DNA from: Bacteroidota bacterium
GTDB lineage: Bacteria > Bacteroidota > Bacteroidia > B-17B0 > Aurantibacillaceae
Assembly: GCA_018267825.1 (NCBI GenBank)
Contig: JAFDXR010000021.1
Coordinates: 1 to 64,000 of the forward strand
Length of the DNA: 64,000 nucleotides
Direction: 5' to 3'
The notes beneath the pieces were generated by a model that did no database searches, was not told the DNA's origin, and saw nothing but the letters and a program-made list of their open reading frames with translations. Both the position numbers and the translations under genes were made by a program. Shown here piece after piece: positions 54,131-62,686 of this stretch. The stretch's first letter is position 1, and every line of letters begins with the position of its first letter.

Positions 54131-54131
54131 G

Positions 54132-54362
54132 TTACTGTTTGTTTTTTTGTTCTACACGTTTCAATTTGATATCAATAGAAATCAGGTAAACGATCAATGC
54201 GGTAAATACAATACTGAGTACAGAGATCACCACATAAATTTTCCCGTCTTCCCTGAAACTATCAGCCATTTGCGGACCGTTTCCCGGTTCCTGTGCTTTT
54301 ACTAAAATAGTGCTTAATGCAAAAAGCAGGGTGTATACCCATTTATTCATGTTCCGCTTCAT
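54132..54362 (-). CDS. ccmD: CcmD-family small membrane protein
   Basis: The 76-residue protein has an N-terminal hydrophobic stretch that may be a signal peptide, a short loop (EPGNGPQMADSFREDG) and a second helix (about 43-63) followed by a basic coiled tail. CcmD stabilises the CcmABC complex and helps release heme-loaded CcmE. Position between ccmC and ccmE and the length support the call, although the family is poorly conserved. Its start overlaps the ccmC stop by 20 bp. Confidence 0.8.
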   Translation of the reverse strand: MKRNMNKWVYTLLFALSTILVKAQEPGNGPQMADSFREDGKIYVVISVLSIVFTALIVYLISIDIKLKRVEQKNKQ

Positions 54363-55014
54363 AATTTAAAATAGCCAGACGTTTCTTAATATCGAGAATC
54401 CATACACTGATCAGTATCCAGCCGATCACAGCCGGATAAAACACCATGCGCATGTTATTGTTCAAATCGTATTTCCCGAAAGCAGGATTACCGCCATTAC
54501 CCGGATGCAGGCTATCTGTAAGGCGTGGAAGAATCATGATGAAAACAAACATCATGACAAAGGCAAAGATGTTGTATACGGCCGAAATACGCGCCCGCTT
54601 CTGTTCATCGGGGATGGAACTGCGCAGAATAAAATAGGCAAAGTAAATCAGCATGGCAATAGCCACACCATTGAGTTTCGGATCCTGGAAAGTCCACCAG
54701 GTTCCCCAGGTAAACTTAGCCCAGAGACAGCCGGTTAAAATACCTGGAATACTGAAAAATAAACCAACCTGGGCCGCCTGGTTACTTAAAATATCGTTTT
54801 TAGCGGTGGGGTCCAGCAGGTATTTTACCGCAAACCACAACGAAATTCCCATCTGAAACAGCATGGCAAACCAGATCGGCACGTGGTAATACACATTGCG
54901 GATGGTTTCATTCAATATATCCAGCCGGGGTACAGGTCCCAGCATGCCCCATACGAGGGTATACAATATGAGCAGGGCTCCCGTTATTTTCCACCACTTT
55001 ATCATTCTTTCCAA
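54343..55014 (-). CDS. ccmC: Heme exporter / CcmE-heme-attachment protein CcmC
   Basis: The 223-residue protein has six predicted helices and the WWD-type motif in WAKFTWGTWWTFQDPKLN (about 110-127), with two conserved His positions. CcmC presents heme to CcmE at the outer face of the inner membrane. Its start overlaps the ccmB stop by 13 bp and its end overlaps ccmD, so the genes are tightly coupled. Confidence 0.93.
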   Translation of the reverse strand: MERMIKWWKITGALLILYTLVWGMLGPVPRLDILNETIRNVYYHVPIWFAMLFQMGISLWFAVKYLLDPTAKNDILSNQAAQVGLFFSIPGILTGCLWAKFTWGTWWTFQDPKLNGVAIAMLIYFAYFILRSSIPDEQKRARISAVYNIFAFVMMFVFIMILPRLTDSLHPGNGGNPAFGKYDLNNNMRMVFYPAVIGWILISVWILDIKKRLAILNYEAEHE

Positions 55015-55658
55015 AGGTACGTAAATAATATGTTAGCCAAAACCACCACCACTACGTTGAGCATGATTAAGATCAACAAAAAATTGCTGCTCACGCTCCA
55101 GGCCAGACCATCCATGGCATTCTTGCTTACCCTTACCGATACAAGCAGTAAGGGCATTAACACCGGAAAACTCAGAATAGCCATGAGGCTGATATTGTTG
55201 TTGGCTTTGGAAGCAATAGCACTCATGAGGCTGAGTACAGCCGAAAACGCCGTGGAACTGAGCAATAAACACACCAGGAACAGGCCCATATCCTGCACCA
55301 TGCTCCCCACAAACCACGAATAGAAAAAGAACGTGAGCAGGCTCAGTACCAGCATAAGCACCATGTTATAGGCCATCTTACTGAGTATAAACTGCCGCGG
55401 CGAATAATAGATGTAGTTATAAAGCCCCCTGCCCTTGCCTTCCTGCATGAAACTCTTGGCCGACACATTAACTGCAATGAAAAGGAAAATAACCCAGAAC
55501 AGGGCATTCCATACAACGGGGTGAATGATTTTCTTAAAGCACAGCGCCGAAACAAAAACAGTGGATACTATATAAACAGCAATTCCGGCAAGGGTTGATT
55601 TTTGCCGGAATTCCAATAAAAATTCTTTTTTTATAAGCTGTTGGATCGGGCTTTGCAT
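55002..55658 (-). CDS. ccmB: Heme exporter permease CcmB
   Basis: The 218-residue protein has six predicted helices and the CcmB features FRQKSTLAGIAVY near the N-terminus and SAKSFMQEGKGRGLYNYIYYS (about 66-86). It normally pairs with the ATPase CcmA to release heme-loaded CcmE. ccmA is not beside it. It is the first gene of the ccm run, 54 bp downstream of the giant T9SS gene on the same strand. Confidence 0.92.
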   Translation of the reverse strand: MQSPIQQLIKKEFLLEFRQKSTLAGIAVYIVSTVFVSALCFKKIIHPVVWNALFWVIFLFIAVNVSAKSFMQEGKGRGLYNYIYYSPRQFILSKMAYNMVLMLVLSLLTFFFYSWFVGSMVQDMGLFLVCLLLSSTAFSAVLSLMSAIASKANNNISLMAILSFPVLMPLLLVSVRVSKNAMDGLAWSVSSNFLLILIMLNVVVVVLANILFTYLWKE

Positions 55659-55712
55659 GAGGGTGCAAATTTACTCTCCCTGACCCAATTTTTCAATTAA
55701 ATTACCCAAATA

Positions 55713-58700
55713 TTACTTGAATATCTGGAAATAACCCTCAAAATGATCTTTTGGAAGACCATTTGGAACAGTTAAAATGAAGAAATAGGTTCCGTCGCTG
55801 TATCCGCCACCATTCCAGTCATTTTTATAGTTGTCCTGTTCAAATATCTTTTTGCCCCAACGGTTATAGATAGCGATGTGGGAAGATCCGTAAAATTCAA
55901 GGTTTTTGAATTTCAGGAAATCGTTGACACCATCACCGTTTGGTGTAAATACGTTCGGAATTTCGAGTACAGCCTGTACATCATAATTCACCACAGCCGT
56001 ATCCTTACAGCCATTGCTGCTGGTTACAATGAGTATAACCGGGAAGTTGCCCACCGTACCGTATGCATAGGCCGGATTCATGACTGTGGATGTACCGATG
56101 CCATCGCCAAAGCTCCAGTCAGACGCTGTAATGCTGCCGCTCGATACGGTGGATGTATTGGTGAAATTGATTACCTGCCCCGGAACAACCGGCGACGGTG
56201 GATTTCCATAGAAACTGGCTACCGGTATCACATCAGCTCCAATATGGATGCCGTTGCTTGCTGTACATCCTTTCTGATCGGTTACAGTGACCACGTAAAT
56301 ACCTGTCTGACAAACGGACACTGTATTACTGGTGCTCGTTACAGGGCTCCAGCTATAAGTTACCGGTGTGGTGGATGATCCGTTGGCAACAATACTGGTG
56401 CATTCGCCCGGACATAATAATGTATCGGTGTTGGCAAATGAAACCACAGGCGTTATTTTATTCACTGTTACCGAAGCTGTGCCTTTGCAACCACCGGCAG
56501 TTACTGTTACCGTAACCACACCCGGAGCGTTTACTGTTGGAGTTGGCCCGGTCAACGATGCAGGAGTCCACGAATAGGTAATTGGAGTATTGGTCGTTGT
56601 TACCACCGGCGATAATAATGCCGAAGAACCATTACAAAATTCAACCGGGTTTGTTGCAAACGATACCGTTGGGTTGGCAAGCGCCTGTACCATTGTTGTG
56701 GCAGTTGCCACACAGTTCAGGGAGTTGGTAACTGTTACCTGTACAACACCAACCGATGATACTGTTACACTCGGGTTATTTCCGCCACCGTTGCTCCATC
56801 CGTAATTATAGACACCCGGTGGGTTCGTCACCGCGGTGAGTGTGGCCGTGAGCCCGTTACAGATAGCTGCCGGATTGGGCGATATACTGACTGTAGGCGC
56901 TTGCGGAAAATTGACCGTATACGACGTTGTGGCCGTACAGGTATTGACTGTAACCGTAACATTGTACACACCGGCTGTAGTAGCAACTACTGTCTGGGTT
57001 GTTTCGCCATTCGGCGACCAGGAATAGGTAGCGTTTGGTGTAGATGCCGTAAGTGTTACAGACGACACACCGCAGGCAGAGGCAGGATTCTGGGTAACGC
57101 TTACAGATGGTGCCGCCGATGAAATGGTGAATGTTTTGGAACCTTTACAACCATTGGTATCTGTTACAGTAACCGTGTAGTTGCCCGGTGAGGTAATATT
57201 ATCGGAGTATGTATGAACTGTTCCGTTGGGTGTCCAGGTGTATGTACTATAGGCGGCTCCCGACGTTGGGGTATTAACCGAAATAAGTGTACCCAGACCG
57301 TTGCAGTAGTTAAATCCCCCACTGAGGGTTGGTGTAGGGTTCGGATATACTGTTACACTGTCGGCAGCACTCTTGAAACAACCTGTTTTCTTGACGCTCA
57401 CAAAATACTGCCCGCTCTGGCTCACTACAATTGAACAACCTGTGGATCCGTTGCTCCAGTATACATTGTCGTAGTTGGCGCAATTCGTAAGGGTGAGTGT
57501 GGCACCCGGTGTGGCGCAGACCGTACCCGCGGGAGCCACCGACAGTGAAGGTTGTGGTACCGCTATATTGAGAATCTTTATATAATAATAGGCTGTTGTC
57601 GATAAGTTCGGAACACCATTATCGGTTCCGGTTACCGTTACCAGATGTGTTCCGGCCGGAGCCCCGTTGGTTGTTACCATCCAGGCATAGGTTGTTACGC
57701 CTCCTGCCGTAGATGTTACGCCCAGCGGAACAAAATTACCGCCGAGGGTCGGTGCACTTCCTACTACAGAAACCGTTTGATTATTTTCAGGTCCCAGGAA
57801 AGATGTTGTGTATACGAGTGTATCACCTAAAGCGCAAATGGAAATGGTGTCGCCGCAAACAGATGCCCCACCGCTCGCATCCTGGAGGATCGGAGGCAGG
57901 TTGTTATTGGTTCCGCAGGAATTGAAGAAATACGATTTGTAATCGAGGAACGATACCTGGTCGTTTGCACCGTAAGGGCCATCGTAATTTGTACCGGGGG
58001 CATCGAAACGACCGATCTGAATATAATTGGTTCCATCTCCTTTATTGACACCCACTGTAGAAGGTGTACCACCAAAACCACCTGTACCTGAAGAGGCATC
58101 ACCGGTAGTCCATTGCATATCGCCATAACAAAAGGCAATATTATTTCCATTCGGAATAATCGGATCAGAACCATTGGTAATGATCAGCTGAAAAGTATTG
58201 AGTTTGTCGGTATGCTGACTGTAATACCCTACGTTTTCCCATTTCACGATCATGTAGGTTGGTGTCACTTTGTAGTATACGAGTCCGCTGGCAGCTCCGC
58301 GTGTATCCACATCACCCCAGAAAGGTGCGATCATCACGAAACTCGGATCAGGGAATGAATTGGAGCTGAATGTTGAATAGGCTGAGCCGAAAGAAATGTT
58401 ACCATTCGTATTGATATAACAGCTGGTTTGATTTGTTCCGTAAAAGCAAAAGTTAAAACCCAGGTTTACCAGCGGTGAGGAGCCATCGTCATTACGATAG
58501 TCGGGAGATGTTCCGATGGTAAAAGGTACAACTGTAAAGGTAGGATCTACCGGCACCATACACTGACAGGCTCCTGTGCTGCTTGTTTTGGCAGCCAGCT
58601 GGCTGTTTGAGTTCTGAATAACTTCTTTCGATGGGCCAACATCTGCTCCGGGATGGCTCATCGGAGTCTGGGGCAATATCTGGTAATTTATTTTTTTGTC

Positions 58701-58814
58701 CAGCTTATTGCTATTCTTTAATTGTTCATAATTTTGTTCTGTCAGGAAAATTGTCTGGGCCTGTAGCATAAACCCTGCAAAACACAAAAAAGTAATACTA
58801 AGAAGTTTTTTCAT
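55713..58814 (-). CDS. Giant secreted PKD/Ig-like repeat protein with T9SS type B (CHU_C) sorting domain
   Basis: The 1033-residue protein has a signal peptide (ending MLQAQ) and a nidogen-like beta region (about 90-300; NTNGNISFGSAYSTF). At least six Ig/PKD-like repeats of 75-85 residues follow (about 330-930), each with phrases such as GVYNVTVTVNTCTA and TYSWSPNGETTQ. It ends in a gliding-motility-associated CHU_C domain (about 950-1033) with IPNVFTPNGDGVNDFL and YNRWGKKIFE. It is exported by T9SS and probably retained on the surface as an adhesin or scaffold. The protein is Thr/Ser/Asn rich with few charged residues. Confidence 0.9.
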   Translation of the reverse strand: MKKLLSITFLCFAGFMLQAQTIFLTEQNYEQLKNSNKLDKKINYQILPQTPMSHPGADVGPSKEVIQNSNSQLAAKTSSTGACQCMVPVDPTFTVVPFTIGTSPDYRNDDGSSPLVNLGFNFCFYGTNQTSCYINTNGNISFGSAYSTFSSNSFPDPSFVMIAPFWGDVDTRGAASGLVYYKVTPTYMIVKWENVGYYSQHTDKLNTFQLIITNGSDPIIPNGNNIAFCYGDMQWTTGDASSGTGGFGGTPSTVGVNKGDGTNYIQIGRFDAPGTNYDGPYGANDQVSFLDYKSYFFNSCGTNNNLPPILQDASGGASVCGDTISICALGDTLVYTTSFLGPENNQTVSVVGSAPTLGGNFVPLGVTSTAGGVTTYAWMVTTNGAPAGTHLVTVTGTDNGVPNLSTTAYYYIKILNIAVPQPSLSVAPAGTVCATPGATLTLTNCANYDNVYWSNGSTGCSIVVSQSGQYFVSVKKTGCFKSAADSVTVYPNPTPTLSGGFNYCNGLGTLISVNTPTSGAAYSTYTWTPNGTVHTYSDNITSPGNYTVTVTDTNGCKGSKTFTISSAAPSVSVTQNPASACGVSSVTLTASTPNATYSWSPNGETTQTVVATTAGVYNVTVTVNTCTATTSYTVNFPQAPTVSISPNPAAICNGLTATLTAVTNPPGVYNYGWSNGGGNNPSVTVSSVGVVQVTVTNSLNCVATATTMVQALANPTVSFATNPVEFCNGSSALLSPVVTTTNTPITYSWTPASLTGPTPTVNAPGVVTVTVTAGGCKGTASVTVNKITPVVSFANTDTLLCPGECTSIVANGSSTTPVTYSWSPVTSTSNTVSVCQTGIYVVTVTDQKGCTASNGIHIGADVIPVASFYGNPPSPVVPGQVINFTNTSTVSSGSITASDWSFGDGIGTSTVMNPAYAYGTVGNFPVILIVTSSNGCKDTAVVNYDVQAVLEIPNVFTPNGDGVNDFLKFKNLEFYGSSHIAIYNRWGKKIFEQDNYKNDWNGGGYSDGTYFFILTVPNGLPKDHFEGYFQIFK

Positions 58815-58866
58815 GGGGTACGGTTTGGGTATTTCATCAAATTTAATAAAATCTTAACGCAATACC

Positions 58867-59475
58867 ATGAGATTCAGTAAAAGATACAAACCATTTACTC
58901 ATTTCAAACCGTTGCGGTTTGTACTGCTGTCTGCTCTCATTTTTGTGGCCGTCATAAACCTTTCTTTCACCCGGAAATGGTTCATGCAGGTCAATATATA
59001 CAGCTTTCATATTCGCACGCTTTCGGGCGAAGAGCTTGATCTCAGCAAATTCAAAGGGAAACGTTTACTGATCGTTAATACAGCCAGTAAATGCGGGTTT
59101 ACCCCTCAGTATGCGCAGCTCGAAGACCTCTACAAAAAATACAAGGACAAAAATTTTGAGATAATCGGATTCCCATCCAACGACTTCGCACACCAGGAGC
59201 CGGGATCAAACTCGGAGATCCAGGAGTTCTGTCAGAAAAATTATGGTGTGAGTTTCACCATGGCCGAAAAGGTACATGTAAAAGGCGATTCTATCTGCGA
59301 TGTTTACAGATGGTTGACACATAAAGACCGTAATGGAAAAATGAGCAGTCATGTAAAATGGAATTTTCAGAAATACATGATCGACGAATCCGGCAACCTC
59401 GTGGGTGTTGTCTCCTCTTATAAATCGCCGGAGTGTAAAAAAATAATACAGTGGCTTGAAGGAAAAAAGAAGTAA
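58867..59475 (+). CDS. Membrane-anchored glutathione peroxidase-like (thioredoxin-dependent) peroxidase
   Basis: The 202-residue protein has an N-terminal membrane helix (about 18-35) and then a complete GPx domain. It has the peroxidatic Cys76 in NTASKCGFTP, Gln110 in FAHQEPG, a second Cys122 in EFCQKNYG where resolving Cys lie in Tpx-like GPx, and Trp165-Asn166 in KWNFQKY. The usual FPCNQF block reads FPSNDF here. It should reduce peroxides at or outside the inner membrane with thioredoxin-type donors. It opens the plus-strand cluster ahead of the small Cys-rich gene. Confidence 0.88.
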   Translation: MRFSKRYKPFTHFKPLRFVLLSALIFVAVINLSFTRKWFMQVNIYSFHIRTLSGEELDLSKFKGKRLLIVNTASKCGFTPQYAQLEDLYKKYKDKNFEIIGFPSNDFAHQEPGSNSEIQEFCQKNYGVSFTMAEKVHVKGDSICDVYRWLTHKDRNGKMSSHVKWNFQKYMIDESGNLVGVVSSYKSPECKKIIQWLEGKKK

Positions 59476-59522
59476 ATGTGTTTAACTGATAAATTATTAG
59501 TTACTTTGCATCGTCTTAAAAT

Positions 59523-59909
59523 ATGAAGATCAGATTTTCCCATATCTTTTTTTCATTTGCCCTGCTCCTTAGCATGGTATGGCAGTGTAGCGCCAAATCA
59601 TTGATCTACCTGCATTACGAGTTGAATAAAAAAGAAATCGCTGCAAATATTTGTGAAAACCGTATGAAACCAAAGAGTTGCTGCGAAGGGAAATGTTACC
59701 TGAATAAAGAACTCAGCAAGGAAGAAAAAAGACAAAATGATGTTCCTGCCTCACTGAAAGATAAAACAGAAAAACCTTCCCGCCAGACCACTTTTAAAGC
59801 AAACATGAATTCGCTTGGCGTATTCATTCAAACCATTCGTTTTCTCTACCCCACCCCTTCAGCATCCTTTTATTTTGCTGATATTTTCCATCCACCCGCT
59901 GTGTTGTAA
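59523..59909 (+). CDS. Small Cys-rich exported protein of unknown function
   Basis: The 128-residue protein has a signal peptide (about 1-25) and a cluster CENRMKPKSCCEGKCYLNK (44-62) with four Cys in 16 residues, followed by a Lys-rich stretch and a C-terminal hydrophobic FYFADIFHPPAVL. Similar small proteins with a GKCYL motif are common hypotheticals in Bacteroidota. Four closely spaced thiols near an MbnP-like gene hint at metal binding, but that is an inference. The gene is complete. Confidence 0.7.
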   Translation: MKIRFSHIFFSFALLLSMVWQCSAKSLIYLHYELNKKEIAANICENRMKPKSCCEGKCYLNKELSKEEKRQNDVPASLKDKTEKPSRQTTFKANMNSLGVFIQTIRFLYPTPSASFYFADIFHPPAVL

Positions 59910-59991
59910 TACAACATGCATTTATAATCTGTTCCTCTTCCTGCGATCACGTCAGGGACGGGCTTTTTAATTATTCATTTCATTCAACACC

Positions 59992-60129
59992 ATGACCATA
60001 TTATATATGGTATGTTTTGCCCTGCTCGCTGCTTGTGTGCGCGAATTTGCCGGCATACGAACATACCTGAAACGTATCGATAGCCTCGATAAACAGGCTA
60101 TTCAAAATCAAAAAGAAATCATTCAATAA
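59992..60129 (+). CDS. 45-residue small membrane protein (short ORF)
   Basis: ATG at 59992 to TAA at 60127-60129 encodes 45 residues: a hydrophobic N-terminal segment (about 1-15, MTILYMVCFALLAACV) and a charged amphipathic tail (RTYLKRIDSLDKQ). It lies between the Cys-rich gene (82-bp gap) and the MbnP-like gene (11-bp gap), on the same strand, so it fits an operon. Nothing recognisable marks its function. It may be a real small subunit or chance. Confidence 0.5.
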   Translation: MTILYMVCFALLAACVREFAGIRTYLKRIDSLDKQAIQNQKEIIQ

Positions 60130-60140
60130 ACTCTTTCATT

Positions 60141-60941
60141 ATGAAATCAATCCTTCAAATAACAACTATTCTTATCCTGGCACTGGGCATTACCCAGTGT
60201 AAAAAAAACAAGGCAGCAGAACCTGAACCAATGCCAGCAGCCAATCCGCCGGCCACTGCCGGGACATTAAAAATTCTGTTCGAACCGATGGTGGGCGACA
60301 GCAACCTGATCCTGGGGGCACAAACCTATACCAACTCTGCCGGCAATACCTATACAGTAACCATGTTCAAGTATTACATCAGCAATGTGAAGATCACCAA
60401 GCTGGATAATACCGTATGGTCTGAACCAAACAGCTACCATTTAGTGGATCACTCCGACGACAACACAACGACAATCAGCATAAACAATGTGCCGTTCAGT
60501 AATTACAAAGCCATTCAGTTCATGATCGGTGTCGACAGTGCCCGCAATGTTTCCGGTGCACAAAGCGGCGATCTCGATCCGGCAAAAGATATGTTCTGGA
60601 GCTGGAATACCGGCTACATCATGGCCAAATGCGAAGGTATTTCACCACAGTCGACTGCTACCAATCACAAACTCGAATTCCACATCGGTGGATTCAGTGG
60701 TTCAAACAACACGCTCAAAATAGCAGCCCCATCGTTTAATGGCGATACTGCCAAAGTTACCAGTGTGATCACTCCTACCATACACATGTCGGCCAACCTG
60801 AACGAATGGTTCAGTGCGCCTACTGTTGTCGATTTTTCGATACTCAGTACCGTGAATATGCCTGGCTCCAGTGCAAAAGCCATTGCCGACAACTACGCCG
60901 ACATGTTCAGTGTGGAGCACATTCATAATGATCCGCATTAA
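60141..60941 (+). CDS. MbnP-like lipoprotein
   Basis: The protein of 266 residues has a signal peptide ending GITQC (possible lipidation Cys20, although Gln before Cys is unusual). After a Pro/Ala-rich linker comes an MbnP-type domain (about 45-260; MFKYYISNVKITK, FMIGVDSARNVSGA, FWSWNTGYIMAKCEG). MbnP was first described beside methanobactin genes, where it works with a diheme protein MbnH. Relatives are widespread in Bacteroidota, often near copper or heme functions. No mbnH-like gene is here. The C-terminus has a His pair in VEHIHNDPH that could bind metal. Confidence 0.8.
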   Translation: MKSILQITTILILALGITQCKKNKAAEPEPMPAANPPATAGTLKILFEPMVGDSNLILGAQTYTNSAGNTYTVTMFKYYISNVKITKLDNTVWSEPNSYHLVDHSDDNTTTISINNVPFSNYKAIQFMIGVDSARNVSGAQSGDLDPAKDMFWSWNTGYIMAKCEGISPQSTATNHKLEFHIGGFSGSNNTLKIAAPSFNGDTAKVTSVITPTIHMSANLNEWFSAPTVVDFSILSTVNMPGSSAKAIADNYADMFSVEHIHNDPH

Positions 60942-60959
60942 TTATTATATCATCACACG

Positions 60960-60983
60960 GGGTTCTGCCACATGGCAGAACCC
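60960..60983 (+). terminator. Hairpin between the MbnP-like and outer-membrane genes
   Basis: gggttctgcc (60960-60969) pairs perfectly with ggcagaaccc (60974-60983) around acat, followed by ttattt. It looks like a terminator or attenuator. An ATG at 60972 lies inside it, which argues for the later start (61002) of the next gene. Confidence 0.65.
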
Positions 60984-61001
60984 TTATTTAAAACCAGTAC
61001 A

Positions 61002-62003
61002 ATGAATTTTATTAAACGCCTGTTCCTCATTTTGCTTATTCTGGCAGTGAACCCTTTCAGGGGTCGGGCCTGCGATATATGCGGTGGTTTTATGGGCATT
61101 ACGCCATACGACAATCAAAGCAGTATTTGCCTGATGCATCGCTACAGGATTTTTAACGGCTACAGAAATTACAACCAGAAAAGTCAGTTCTTTCCACAGG
61201 GAGCTTACTATAAGGTGGCACACGGCGGAAGTGCTGCTGCCGGCGATTCTGTGATCACCAAAACATATTCGAGCAGGGATTATGAGTCGTACAAAGTGTA
61301 TGAACTACGGGCCAAATACTTTATTCATCACCGCGTTGAACTCAATGCCTTTATTCCGCTTAACGACATCAAAAGCAAAACCAATAACATCACCACTTCA
61401 CACATCGGGCTTGGCGATCCATCGGTATTTGCAGGGTTTCATATTTTAAAACCCGGTGAAAAAACATGGAAGCAAAGGCTTATATCCGGTGTTGGTATAA
61501 AACTTCCGTTGGGGAATTATTATGCCCACGATCAGTTCAGCAACCGGATCCCCTTTCTGCTTCAACCCGGCACAGGAAGTGTCGACGGCTTTGTTTATGT
61601 CAATTACATAGTATCCTACAAAAAAACAGGATTCAGTACCAACAGTAATTTCAAAATGAACGGGCAAAACGACTACCAGGAGCGGATCGGCAATAGCTTC
61701 TCCGAATTTCTGAATGTTTTCTACCGCCATAAATTCGGCCAGGTAACTGTTATTCCTTCTGTTCAGGCTTACTTCGAATATACCAAAGGCGTTTATGTAA
61801 AGCGTCAGCTCCAGCCAGGCACTAAAATGAACAGCCTTCTGATCGGGCCTGGACTCGATTTATTTTATAAAAACATTTCCATCAACTGCAGTTTCCAGTT
61901 TTGTGCCTGGGAAAAAGTAGAGCCGGATGATCTGCAAAATGCCGGACGCATGGTTATAGGGCTTTGTTATAATTTTAACCAGACGAAATATATGTGGCAT
62001 TGA
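61002..62003 (+). CDS. Probable outer-membrane beta-barrel protein, unknown function
   Basis: The protein of about 333 residues has a signal peptide (MNFIKRLFLILLILAVNPFR), then a Cys motif ACDICGG and alternating amphipathic strands through to a terminal aromatic stretch (about 60-333). This resembles transporter-like barrels found beside MbnP genes in other Bacteroidota. Function and substrate are not known. An upstream in-frame ATG at 60972 is disfavoured because it lies in a hairpin. Confidence 0.65.
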   Translation: MNFIKRLFLILLILAVNPFRGRACDICGGFMGITPYDNQSSICLMHRYRIFNGYRNYNQKSQFFPQGAYYKVAHGGSAAAGDSVITKTYSSRDYESYKVYELRAKYFIHHRVELNAFIPLNDIKSKTNNITTSHIGLGDPSVFAGFHILKPGEKTWKQRLISGVGIKLPLGNYYAHDQFSNRIPFLLQPGTGSVDGFVYVNYIVSYKKTGFSTNSNFKMNGQNDYQERIGNSFSEFLNVFYRHKFGQVTVIPSVQAYFEYTKGVYVKRQLQPGTKMNSLLIGPGLDLFYKNISINCSFQFCAWEKVEPDDLQNAGRMVIGLCYNFNQTKYMWH

Positions 62004-62037
62004 TTTGTTTTTTTATTTTTATCGAAAACAAAAATCT

Positions 62038-62622
62038 ATGAAAAAACAATTACTCCTTCTTTTTGCTTTATGCGCTTTCTCCTTTGGGCTGCGGGCCCAA
62101 TGCAATGCTTCGTTTACCTACACCGTAACCAATGCTGATGTTTCGGTAAATGCCTTAGGTACACCCACCGGTTCATTTGTAGCCTATGCCTGGCAGTGGG
62201 GCGATGGTGGATTCAGTCAGGGACAAACCACCGCACATACCTACACCGCCTCCGGAACCTACAGCGTATGCCTGACCTATGTAGCCGTTACATTTCCGCC
62301 ATGTACAACAACCGTATGCCAGAATATAAATGTGGTGGTTGCTGCCGTTCACGAATATGAAAACAGCATCCGTAACATTAACATATCACCAAATCCGGCC
62401 AATGCATTTGTGAATTTTACCTATACCCTGCCCGTAGCATCTTCCGTTTCTGTAGACCTGATTGATGTGACCGGCAAATTGGCTGGCACCCTGGAAAGCC
62501 AGGAACACGAGGCCGGAGAACACACCATACACTATAATACGGAGTCGCTGCCCAAGGGAGTTTACTTCGTAAGATTCAAAAGCCGGCATGCTACCGAATT
62601 CAGAAAATTGATTCTGCAATAA
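62038..62622 (+). CDS. PKD-domain protein with T9SS type A sorting domain
   Basis: The protein of about 194 residues has a signal peptide (ending GLRAQ), one PKD domain (about 20-100; AYAWQWGDGGFSQG and HTYTASGTYSVCL) and a type A sorting domain (about 112-194; INISPNPANAFVNF and LPKGVYFVRF). It is a small T9SS-exported surface protein with no enzyme domain. The frame opens earlier at TTG 62005, but the ATG at 62038 starts the signal peptide. Confidence 0.88.
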   Translation: MKKQLLLLFALCAFSFGLRAQCNASFTYTVTNADVSVNALGTPTGSFVAYAWQWGDGGFSQGQTTAHTYTASGTYSVCLTYVAVTFPPCTTTVCQNINVVVAAVHEYENSIRNINISPNPANAFVNFTYTLPVASSVSVDLIDVTGKLAGTLESQEHEAGEHTIHYNTESLPKGVYFVRFKSRHATEFRKLILQ

Positions 62623-62628
62623 TTAAAC

Positions 62629-62657
62629 AAAGCCCTCCTAACACGGAGGTTTTTTTA
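62629..62657 (+). terminator. Likely terminator after the PKD/T9SS gene
   Basis: cctcc (62634-62638) pairs with ggagg (62645-62649) around a 6-base loop, followed by T7 (about 62650-62656). The stem is short, so it may be weak. Confidence 0.55.
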
Positions 62658-62661
62658 TTTA

Positions 62662-62669
62662 TACTTTTG
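62662..62669 (+). promoter_or_regulatory. -7 box of bshB1
   Basis: TACTTTTG matches TAnnTTTG, 17 bases before the ATG at 62687. No -33 TTG is clear. Confidence 0.35.
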
Positions 62670-62686
62670 TAGTTCAATTAACGACT

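Noticed and set aside
55878-58358. Many plus-strand open frames of 60-170 residues
   Set aside because: They are shadows of the low-complexity Thr/Val-rich repeat gene on the other strand.
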